Assembly: GCA_016298185.1 (NCBI GenBank) | Contig: JAEDDA010000012.1 | Coordinates: 1 to 31,696 of the forward strand | Source: Bacilli bacterium | GTDB lineage: Bacteria > Bacillota_I > Bacilli_A > RFN20 > CAG-826 | Direction of reading: 5' to 3' | DNA: 31,696 bases | In this document: positions 7,865-15,340 of the stretch, piece after piece | Position numbering within the stretch: the stretch's first letter is position 1 | Layout of the letters: every line of letters begins with the position of its first letter | Position numbers and translations under genes: made by a program | The notes under the pieces: model-generated | What the model was told of the DNA's origin: nothing | The model's input: the letters and a program-made list of their open reading frames with translations, nothing else | Database searches by the model: none

Positions 7865-9164
7865 TAGCTTTAATTTGTCTTTCTTTTTTAATAATAATTA
7901 AAGTTGGAATTATTGCAAGAAGAATAACTAATCCCGCAAATAAGAAAATAAATGAGTTTGGTTTAATAACTGTTTGCTTATACTCATTTACATATGTTTG
8001 AGCGTTAATATATGAAACGCCTCTACCGATATATGGGCCTGTGACCATTGGAATAAGAACGATAAAAATCATTCTTACGCCTTGGAATAAACCAACTTCA
8101 TTGTTAGGAGTGAAGTCTCTAACTTTAGCACCTAAAACTGCTGTGCCAATCATGTATCCGGACATCATAATGGTGCCTGCGATCATGACGCCACCCATAG
8201 CAAAGTTCTTTTGTACAAAGAACATGCCAATAGCGCCACCAACAGTGACGATAATGGCAGGAATCATAATTTTGTTTTTGCCAATACGATCCATGAATAA
8301 ACCAAAGACAACTGTAATAGCGGAAGCAAGAATTAATGTGACACCTAAAGCAATTGTGAAGTCTAAATCTTTAATCTCTAAAACTTGGTCAATGTAGACC
8401 ATGAGATATGGCATAAAGACTTGAATACCGATAGAGAACACCATAAAGGTGATTAGGACTAAATAAAGTAGTGGATTGCTCTTAATAACTTTTGGTCTAA
8501 AACCATAGAATATATTGTTAATATATGGTTCCGATTTATTTGGTTGAACAGTATCTTTTGGTAATAAGAAGATGCTGATAATGCCAACAATCGTTGTAAG
8601 ACCACCGATAACTAAGAAGAATACTAACCAGTTTCTCTTACCTTCGGAGGTTAAAGCGCCATCTAAACCAACAACCGCAATCATTGCGATTAACGGAAGA
8701 ATGGATAAAACACTTTCGACCTTACCGCGGTTGCTTTCTTGTGTATTATCTGTGACAAAGGCATTAAATGCCGCATCATTAGCGGTACTACCAAAGAATG
8801 TCATAATACAGTCCATAACTACAATCATGATACCTGCCGCCATTGCGGAACCAGCAACAATACTGAGTTTGGAATGCGGATTTAAGAATGCGAACAAGAT
8901 AATAGAAATACCCCAAAGGATATAACCGAAGGAGATGAAGGCTTTTCTTTTACCCAATCTATCGCTTAATGCGCCCATCAACAAAGTTGTTAATGTCGCT
9001 GCGGCTGCACTTGCGGCAACCATCGCTGGAATGAAATTGTAGTTTTCAGTACATTCGAAAACATACAAGTTAAAGAAGTTGTTTTCAATGGCCCACGCTA
9101 ATTGACCGACAAATCCGGCGATGATAAATGAAAGCCATTTTCTAATCCCGACTTTATTATTCAT
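7836..9164 (-). CDS. MFS sugar transporter
   Basis: 442 residues with about 12 membrane helices. The loop after helix 2 shows the MFS signature GALSDRLGKRKAF (near residues 63-75) and a second copy FMDRIGKNK follows in the C-terminal half. The overall pattern resembles SLC45/GPH-like sugar:proton symporters. GCAGGT lies 7 nt before the ATG. It overlaps the downstream GH2 gene by 29 nt, so it probably imports the beta-glycoside that enzyme cleaves; the substrate itself is inference. It is transcribed divergently from galM-galK. Confidence 0.85.
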   Translation of the reverse strand: MNNKVGIRKWLSFIIAGFVGQLAWAIENNFFNLYVFECTENYNFIPAMVAASAAAATLTTLLMGALSDRLGKRKAFISFGYILWGISIILFAFLNPHSKLSIVAGSAMAAGIMIVVMDCIMTFFGSTANDAAFNAFVTDNTQESNRGKVESVLSILPLIAMIAVVGLDGALTSEGKRNWLVFFLVIGGLTTIVGIISIFLLPKDTVQPNKSEPYINNIFYGFRPKVIKSNPLLYLVLITFMVFSIGIQVFMPYLMVYIDQVLEIKDLDFTIALGVTLILASAITVVFGLFMDRIGKNKIMIPAIIVTVGGAIGMFFVQKNFAMGGVMIAGTIMMSGYMIGTAVLGAKVRDFTPNNEVGLFQGVRMIFIVLIPMVTGPYIGRGVSYINAQTYVNEYKQTVIKPNSFIFLFAGLVILLAIIPTLIIIKKERQIKANEQIDETAD

Positions 9165-9255
9165 ATTTTTTACCTGCTATATTAGGATTTTCACCATTTC
9201 TATTATATTAGAAAAATGTATAGCGAGTATGAATATTTAAGATTATATTAATGCT
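9165..9255. promoter_or_regulatory. divergent promoter region, MFS/GH2 operon and galM operon
   Basis: 91 nt between divergent starts. On the - strand TATAAT lies at about 9202-9207, giving a leader of roughly 30 nt with GCAGGT before the MFS gene. On the + strand TATATT at 9244-9249 ends just 6 nt before the galM ATG, with no Shine-Dalgarno. The -35 boxes are poor on both strands, which would fit activator dependence. Confidence 0.5.
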
Positions 9256-10128
9256 ATGGATACTAAATTTGTTGTTATTAAAAATGAACACCTAGAAATC
9301 ACTCTATGTTCATTAGGAGCTTCTATCTATCGAATTATTTATGATGGAAAAGATATGGTTTTGACACCTAAAGATAAAAGCGATTTTTATAAAACCAATA
9401 TTTATTATGGAAAAACAATCGGTAGAGTATGCGGAAGAATTGAAGCCAAACCAGTTGGTGACTTAAATCCACAAGATAATGAAAGAGGAGTTTCTCTCCA
9501 TGGTGGTTTTGATGGCTTATCCACAAAAGAATTTTTGGTGGATGCAAAGCCAACAGTCGCGGAATTCCATTATTTATCTAAAGATGGCGAAGCTGGATAT
9601 TCTGGAAATATAGTTATTAGAGTCCGTTATGAAGTCATTGATGATGAACTTATTGTTTCCTTCTTTGCATTAACAGATAAACAATGTTTATTATCACTTA
9701 CTAACCATGCATATTTCTGCTTAGGTGAAAGCAATATAAATAATCTTTCTCTCCAGATGGAGAATGAAAAATACATCGTTGTGGATGATAGACTTTTGCC
9801 TATTGAATATGAAAATATTCCAGAAAAATGGAATTTTGCCAAAGGTAAGAAATTAAGCGAAACTGGTGATATTGATAACTATTTTCTTTTTAAAGAAAAG
9901 AGTGTGGAATTATCATCAGATAAATATACTTTGAATATATCTACGAATTTTGCGGGAACACAAATATTTACTGATCATTGGCCAGATGACACAAAAGTGT
10001 ATACAAGTAATGAAAATAAATATCGTGGTGTGGCTATCGAACCACAAGATTCACAACTAGAAAGAAAAAAATTATTACCTAAAGAACATTATGAAAGGTA
10101 CGTTAGATATAGATTTAAAAAAATATGA
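9256..10128 (+). CDS. galM: aldose 1-epimerase (galactose mutarotase)
   Basis: 290 residues. Aldose 1-epimerases interconvert alpha and beta anomers of galactose or glucose, feeding alpha-galactose to galactokinase. Key residues are visible: His82 in SLHGGFDG, the catalytic acid His151 in LTNHAYFCLG, and the catalytic base Glu262 in GVAIEPQDSQ. The ATG lacks a Shine-Dalgarno and follows a TATATT box by 6 nt. The TGA stop overlaps the galK ATG as ATGA, so the two are translationally coupled and the pathway role is consistent. A sister group of YihR/LacX-like epimerases is possible, but the galK coupling favours galactose mutarotase. Confidence 0.9.
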   Translation: MDTKFVVIKNEHLEITLCSLGASIYRIIYDGKDMVLTPKDKSDFYKTNIYYGKTIGRVCGRIEAKPVGDLNPQDNERGVSLHGGFDGLSTKEFLVDAKPTVAEFHYLSKDGEAGYSGNIVIRVRYEVIDDELIVSFFALTDKQCLLSLTNHAYFCLGESNINNLSLQMENEKYIVVDDRLLPIEYENIPEKWNFAKGKKLSETGDIDNYFLFKEKSVELSSDKYTLNISTNFAGTQIFTDHWPDDTKVYTSNENKYRGVAIEPQDSQLERKKLLPKEHYERYVRYRFKKI

Positions 10129-11270
10129 AACAAGAACTATTAGAAAAATTTGAAAAACAATTCGGTAAAACCGCGGATGGATATGTTCAAAGCGGTGGTC
10201 GTTTTGAAATGCTCGGTAATCACACCGACCATAACCATGGTAAGACCTTAGCATCAACATGTTCCTTAGTCATTGAAGGCGCTTATTCAAAAGAAGAAAA
10301 CGACTTAGTGAAATTAGTCTCCGAAGGACAATGTGAATTTGAAATATCCTTAAATAATACTGATTATGTTGAAGAGACTGTTGATAAGTCCGCTTGCTTT
10401 ATTAGAGGTATTGCTGATTATTTTAAAAAACACGGTTACGCTTATGGTGGTTTTTCAGTTTATACAAAATCATCAGTTCCTCCAGGAGCGGGTGTTTCTT
10501 CTTCTGCGGCTTTTGAGATTTTATTGGGCAAAATATTCAATGCCTTATATAACGAGAACAAAGTTGATATCTTAACCCTTTGTAAGGCAGGACAATATGC
10601 GGAAAATAACTACTTTGGAAAGAAGAGTGGTCTTTTGGACCAAATAGCATGTGCATCAATGGGTGTTTCTTATATTGATTTCGCTAATATTGAAAAACCA
10701 CAAATTGAAATCATTCATAATAGTTTCCCAGGTTACCAATTCGTAATTGTGGATACAGGGAAGAGTCACGCTGAGCTCAGCCATCTCTATTCTTCAATCA
10801 CATCAGATATGTGGAATGCCGCAAAGAAGATGGGACATGAGTTTTTAAGAGAATGTTCTCGCGAAGAACTTGAAAACAAAAGGTTTGAATTAACTGAAGG
10901 TGAATATAATCGTGCCAAACATTTCTTTGATGAGAACGATAGAGTCGAAAAAGGCTTAAATTGCTTAAAAAATAACGATTTTGCAGGTTTTTTGGCCTGT
11001 GTTAGAGGTAGTGAAGCATCTAGCCGTAACCTTCTAAAGAACGCAATGGTGGACGATGTTTATGAAGGATCACTAGCAGAAGCCATCGATATTTCAAATG
11101 CCGCAATGGATAATTTGGGCGCATCTAAGATTAATGGTGGTGGCTTTGGTGGTTCTATCATATGTATTGTTCCTGATAGCAAAATTAACCAATATATGCG
11201 TATAATGTATGATAGATACGGAAAAAATCACGTATTTAACGTATCAATTCTTAATGAAGTAAAGGAGTAA
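10125..11270 (+). CDS. galK: galactokinase (GHMP kinase)
   Basis: 381 residues, normal for galactokinase, which makes galactose-1-phosphate from galactose and ATP. Motifs: GRFEMLGNHTDHNHG near residues 25-39, a variant of the classical GRxNLIGEHxDY signature; the GHMP phosphate loop VPPGAGVSSSAA near 118-129; catalytic Asp172 in SGLLDQIAC; and the C-terminal GGFGGSIICIV. The GNHTDH variant also occurs in clostridial-type galactokinases, so it is not by itself evidence of lost function. It overlaps galM by 4 nt. galT and galE, needed to complete the Leloir pathway, are absent from this window. Confidence 0.92.
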   Translation: MKQELLEKFEKQFGKTADGYVQSGGRFEMLGNHTDHNHGKTLASTCSLVIEGAYSKEENDLVKLVSEGQCEFEISLNNTDYVEETVDKSACFIRGIADYFKKHGYAYGGFSVYTKSSVPPGAGVSSSAAFEILLGKIFNALYNENKVDILTLCKAGQYAENNYFGKKSGLLDQIACASMGVSYIDFANIEKPQIEIIHNSFPGYQFVIVDTGKSHAELSHLYSSITSDMWNAAKKMGHEFLRECSREELENKRFELTEGEYNRAKHFFDENDRVEKGLNCLKNNDFAGFLACVRGSEASSRNLLKNAMVDDVYEGSLAEAIDISNAAMDNLGASKINGGGFGGSIICIVPDSKINQYMRIMYDRYGKNHVFNVSILNEVKE

Positions 11271-11275
11271 TTCGT

Positions 11276-11872
11276 ATGCAATTTAAGAAAAGTATATTAT
11301 TGCCATTAATCTTATCAGTTGTTGGCATCTTTGTTTCAGTTCTCGCTTTCATCATGATTCAAATCGCGGGCAAAGTTAACAATGCATCAACAGGTGCATC
11401 TTCTTTAGCGATTGTTGAACTTGTTTTGTTTGTTTTGCTACTTTCTGCTTTATCAGCGAAAAAACCAATCTTCACAAAAGTGATTTGTATTATCGCTATT
11501 GCGGTCTTATTAGTACAAGCTTTTGTCGTTTGCATTATCACATCCACATCTTTCCAATATAGAAATGTTACTTGGGACACAGTTTCATTCTTATCACTTG
11601 GCGTTCTTTGCTTAGTCGCCGCAATCTTGTTCTTGATTTATTACTTAATTGGTAGAAAAGATATGCTCAAAAAATTATCTTCCGTCATGAACATTTTTGT
11701 TATCGCATTCTATTTAGCCTTTGCGGTTGTTATGTGTGTTTCCTCGTTTGTTGGAGCTTACAAAACAACTATGTACTATGGTTTAGAATTCTCTGCTTTA
11801 TTAGCTAACGTCGCATTATGCATGGGTGTTGTCTTATCACTTCAAGGCAATCTTGAAACTAAAGAAGAATAA
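11276..11872 (+). CDS. hypothetical membrane protein of the galM-galK operon
   Basis: 198 residues with about six hydrophobic helices and a charged C-terminal tail; I do not recognise the family. AAGGAG, 7 nt before the ATG, sits in the 5-nt gap and stop of galK, so it is almost certainly co-transcribed. A strong terminator follows. Its position suggests a link to galactose handling, but nothing in the residues shows a transporter or enzyme motif. Confidence 0.75.
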   Translation: MQFKKSILLPLILSVVGIFVSVLAFIMIQIAGKVNNASTGASSLAIVELVLFVLLLSALSAKKPIFTKVICIIAIAVLLVQAFVVCIITSTSFQYRNVTWDTVSFLSLGVLCLVAAILFLIYYLIGRKDMLKKLSSVMNIFVIAFYLAFAVVMCVSSFVGAYKTTMYYGLEFSALLANVALCMGVVLSLQGNLETKEE

Positions 11873-11893
11873 TACATTTAAAAATCTAATAAA

Positions 11894-11926
11894 AGGGCAG
11901 TCAAAAACAGTGATTGCTCTTTTTTA
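11894..11926 (+). terminator. intrinsic terminator of the galM-galK operon
   Basis: AGGGCAGTCA and TGATTGCTCT pair over 10 bp with two G-U wobbles around an AAAACAG loop, followed by TTTTTT. Confidence 0.85.
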
Positions 11927-12064
11927 TTAAATAATAAATTTTTTGTTATATCATTAATTCTATATAGAAAAATCTATTACATTTTTTAATAACGCTCAGT
12001 TTATTGTTTTACCAAATTAATTTAACTAAAATTAAAATATATTGTTATATACGGAGGTTCTATA

Positions 12065-13786
12065 ATGAGCTCTAAAAGCAGAGTTGCCAAAGCTTATACT
12101 GGCAACAAAGTTCCAAAGTTCACTAGATGGTTTTATCCATTCAGTGGTATTTTTCGTGATGCATGTTATGCATTAGTTGGTTCATTCCTTCTCCAATACG
12201 CAATTACATCAGGTGTATTAAGCAATAACCCTGATACATTCGCTACTCAATATGGTGTTATTACCATTGCGATGATGGTTGCGTTAGTTTGGGATGGCAT
12301 TAATGACCCAATCATGGGATTCATTGTTGAAAAAGTTCACTTTAAACTTGGTAAATTCAAACCATGGATCTTAATTGGTGCTATCGGTAATACACTTGCC
12401 GTTATGCTTCTCTTCTTAGTCCGACCTGGCGGAAATGGCTGGGCATTCGTCGGATTGATGATTGCATTCTATATCTTATGGGATACATTCTTCACAATGA
12501 ACGATATTGGCTATTGGGCGATGCTTCCATCATTATCAAGTGATGAAAAAGAACGTGCCACGTTAACATCACGCGTTACAATTTGTGCCGCTATCGGCGG
12601 TTTCTTAATGACCGGTGCTGCAACATTATTACCAACAATGTTTGGTGGTGGTGGTAAAGGCGCTGCTTCTGTTTATGGAATAATGGCTATAGTTGTTAGT
12701 TTATTGTTCCTCGCTTCACAAACTGTAGTTTTCTTCTTCTGCCAAGAAAAAGCAAGAGATGTCAAACAAGAAGAAGCTTCTGAAAAATCATCATTAATCG
12801 ACTTATTTAAAGTCGTGGTTAAAAATCCACAAGTTCGTGTGGTTGTTATTTCCGTCTTCCTTTACTACCTCGCCAGTGGCGTATTAACAGGTGGTATTGG
12901 TATGAACTATTTCTACTTATCCATTGGATACGGATCTGCAAGTGGTGGTTTAGTCGTTACATTAATTGCTGTGTTCTATGTTTTATCTCAAATTAGTTCA
13001 CAAGCCTTATATCCAGTGATTGCGAAAAAGATTTCTAAACAAAAGATTTTAGCTATTGCTACAGTCATCACTTTAGTGGGCGCATTTGGATTCTTCTTTA
13101 CATGTTTCCCATTATTTGGTGATAAATCAGTTTCACTCATGCTCAGTGGTGCTGCTCCAGCTTATGGTGAAGATATGCTTGCCAAAGGTATCCCATGGGC
13201 TTTCAGTGGATTGATGTTCTTTAACTATTTATTCCCATTTGTATTCTTCTTTGGTGCTGGTCTTGTTTACATGGTCTTATTAGTTATGTTCCAAGATTCC
13301 ATTGATTACAACGAATATGAGTTTGGTGAAAGAAAAGAATCTGTTATCTCCGCTTGGAGACCATTAGATGTTAAATTAGGATCCGCTTTATTAAAGGGTT
13401 TCCAATACTTAATCTTCATTAGTGCTGGTGTTTTAGGCACAGTTAATGGTATTTCCAAAGCTGAAGGTGCATTAAACGCTGATATGGCAGCCGCTACAAC
13501 CGATGCCGCTAAAGAAGCTGCAACAACTAAATTCACAACCAAGATTGCTGAATTAATGGCTGATGTTAAGCCATCATCCTTAGTGCTTATCGGTATTTGG
13601 GTCTTAGCAATTCTTGTTGTTTGTTTCGTCTCTGTCTTCTTATTAATTCGCTTAGGTTATAAGATTACAGAAGAAAAACATATTGAAATGGTCACGGAAC
13701 TCGAAAAACGTCACGCCGCTGTTGGTTTCAATAAAGAAGAAGTCGAACAACCAGTCGCAGAAGCAGAAGAAGCTGCTACTAAATAA
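12065..13786 (+). CDS. GPH-family glycoside:cation symporter
   Basis: 573 residues with about 12 helices. Signatures of the glycoside-pentoside-hexuronide family are WDGINDPIMGF (near residues 77-87) and DSIDYNEYEFGERKE in the second half, a conserved cytoplasmic motif of MelB/LacS-like carriers. It should import an oligosaccharide with Na+ or H+. The last 20 residues are Glu/Ala-rich and the loop near 480-510 is Ala/Thr-rich; there is no PTS IIA-like regulatory domain such as LacS carries. GGAGG lies 7 nt before the ATG. A GT-B-like gene follows after a hairpin. Melibiose, raffinose or lactose are all plausible substrates. Confidence 0.9.
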   Translation: MSSKSRVAKAYTGNKVPKFTRWFYPFSGIFRDACYALVGSFLLQYAITSGVLSNNPDTFATQYGVITIAMMVALVWDGINDPIMGFIVEKVHFKLGKFKPWILIGAIGNTLAVMLLFLVRPGGNGWAFVGLMIAFYILWDTFFTMNDIGYWAMLPSLSSDEKERATLTSRVTICAAIGGFLMTGAATLLPTMFGGGGKGAASVYGIMAIVVSLLFLASQTVVFFFCQEKARDVKQEEASEKSSLIDLFKVVVKNPQVRVVVISVFLYYLASGVLTGGIGMNYFYLSIGYGSASGGLVVTLIAVFYVLSQISSQALYPVIAKKISKQKILAIATVITLVGAFGFFFTCFPLFGDKSVSLMLSGAAPAYGEDMLAKGIPWAFSGLMFFNYLFPFVFFFGAGLVYMVLLVMFQDSIDYNEYEFGERKESVISAWRPLDVKLGSALLKGFQYLIFISAGVLGTVNGISKAEGALNADMAAATTDAAKEAATTKFTTKIAELMADVKPSSLVLIGIWVLAILVVCFVSVFLLIRLGYKITEEKHIEMVTELEKRHAAVGFNKEEVEQPVAEAEEAATK

Positions 13787-13798
13787 ATACTAAATATT

Positions 13799-13832
13799 AA
13801 GGCTCTTCTATATCGAGGAGCCTTTCTTTCTT
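13799..13832 (+). terminator. intrinsic terminator or attenuator between GPH transporter and GT-B-like gene
   Basis: AAGGCTCTTC and GAGGAGCCTT form a 10-bp stem (one G-U) around TATATC, followed by a broken U-tract TCTTTCTTTC. The gene downstream starts 20 nt later with its own AAGGGG site and has no separate promoter that I can see, so partial read-through (expression tuning) is likely. Confidence 0.7.
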
Positions 13833-13852
13833 GAATAAAGGGGTATTTTAAC

Positions 13853-15295
13853 ATGGAAGATAAATCCTCAATTATCTTTGGAAATCCCATTGATAAAAAG
13901 ACTATTAAACAAGGAATTAAATCAAAAAATAAATTCATCAAGAAATATGGTGATGACACAAATAAAGAATATCACTTAAATGTTGAACCTATTCCTTCAT
14001 TAGAATTTATTAACACAAAGAATTTGGTTCTTTCCGATAAACCTATGGAATTTCCTAAAAACGCTTTAGTAGTGGGAAACATCAGAATGGGTTTTGGCCA
14101 CTATAGAATTTCTATAGCGTTAGCAAGTTGCGCTAAGGCTTTAGGCTATGAAACATATTGGTTTGATTTAGCGAGCTTTGACGCGACTGGAAGCAAGATG
14201 ATTAGATATCAAAACGATCTCTACTCAAAAGCCTCTAGAATCAGCCAAAAATCAAAGTTGTTTAATAAATTGTTCTGGGAACCACTTAACTCAGAAGGTT
14301 TTAGACAAATCACTTACAATTCAAAAGACCAAAAGAACGCTGAACTATTAGCGCCTTTATATCATGATCTTCCAAAAGATATTCCATTTATTGCTACACA
14401 TGTTTGGCCAAGTCAAGGCGCTGTCCATGCTGGATTAACACATGTGGTAAACGCTATTCCAGATAACTGGCCAATGGCCTTACACCTTTCCGAAGGTGCG
14501 ATTCATGTTGTTCAAACACCATTCGCCTATCTCGGTTATAAGATGCTTAATGGTATGGCTAAAAAACCATTAAAAGGCATTCCCGATTGTGACTTATATG
14601 AAGTCGGTCACTATGTGGATCATGAATTAGTCGTTAATATTGAACGAGATGTCGATAACCGTATTAACCGTATTAATAGCGGTGAACCAATTAGAATTTT
14701 AATGTCAGTTGGTGGTGCCGGTGCAGGTGCTAAATACTTCTTACAAATAATTGAGTATCTTTTACCGTTAGTCAAAGAAAAGAAAGTGGCTTTGTTCTTA
14801 AACTTAGGCGACCACTTAGATATGTTTGAATATTTAAAGAAACATATTAACGGTTTTGAAAATCAAGTCGTTAAGTTCTTTGATGAATATGCGAAGTTAA
14901 ATGAATTCGTTAATGGTATGGATAAAAATGTTATTGAAGGAACATACATCTTCTACCACAAAGATATTTTCGAAGCTGTATATTCCACAAACTTATTAAT
15001 GAGACATGTTGAAATGTTAATTACCAAACCAAGTGAATTAGCATTCTATCCAGTTTTAAAAGTCATGATGAGACATATTGGTGGACATGAAGTTTATGGC
15101 GCAGTTCACGCTCAAGAAATTGGCGATTCTACATTCGAATGTCCAGACAAAAAGTCTATGAATGAAATGCTTGATCGACTAATTGAAGATAAGGATTTAT
15201 TAATTCATCTAAATAGACAAATTGTTAAATTAAAAGAACAAGGAATCTACAATGGCGGATACGAAGCTGTTAAGTTAGCGGTCAAAGGTAAATAG
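13853..15295 (+). CDS. unrecognised GT-B-fold-like protein (possible glycosyltransferase)
   Basis: 480 residues, no signal peptide. I do not recognise a named family, but several traits match GT28/MGDG-synthase-like GT-B enzymes. NIRMGFGHYRISIALA near residues 77-92 resembles the N-terminal glycine-rich GxGH loop of those enzymes. Near residues 283-292 MSVGGAGAGA opens a second Rossmann-like half. Further on, TKPSELAFYPVL resembles the nucleotide-sugar site, followed by AQEIG. An N-terminal extension of about 70 residues precedes the first half. AAGGGG lies 10 nt before the ATG. It follows the GPH symporter and converges on the larger GH2. A glycosyltransferase or a sugar phosphorylase-like role is inference only. 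Confidence 0.6.
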   Translation: MEDKSSIIFGNPIDKKTIKQGIKSKNKFIKKYGDDTNKEYHLNVEPIPSLEFINTKNLVLSDKPMEFPKNALVVGNIRMGFGHYRISIALASCAKALGYETYWFDLASFDATGSKMIRYQNDLYSKASRISQKSKLFNKLFWEPLNSEGFRQITYNSKDQKNAELLAPLYHDLPKDIPFIATHVWPSQGAVHAGLTHVVNAIPDNWPMALHLSEGAIHVVQTPFAYLGYKMLNGMAKKPLKGIPDCDLYEVGHYVDHELVVNIERDVDNRINRINSGEPIRILMSVGGAGAGAKYFLQIIEYLLPLVKEKKVALFLNLGDHLDMFEYLKKHINGFENQVVKFFDEYAKLNEFVNGMDKNVIEGTYIFYHKDIFEAVYSTNLLMRHVEMLITKPSELAFYPVLKVMMRHIGGHEVYGAVHAQEIGDSTFECPDKKSMNEMLDRLIEDKDLLIHLNRQIVKLKEQGIYNGGYEAVKLAVKGK

Positions 15296-15311
15296 ATTAT
15301 CTGTCAAAATC

Positions 15312-15340
15312 AAAAAGGACCATTAGGTCCTTTTATTTTA
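15312..15340. terminator. bidirectional intrinsic terminator
   Basis: AAAAGGACC and GGTCCTTTT form a perfect 9-bp stem around ATTA, with TATTTTA downstream on the + strand and TTTTT on the - strand. It separates the GT-B-like gene from the convergent GH2 gene. Confidence 0.9.

Noticed and set aside
11958..11969. Palindrome TTCTATATAGAA upstream of the GPH transporter
   Set aside because: Self-complementary but made almost only of A/T in AT-rich DNA; expected often by chance, and no second copy noted near other operons.
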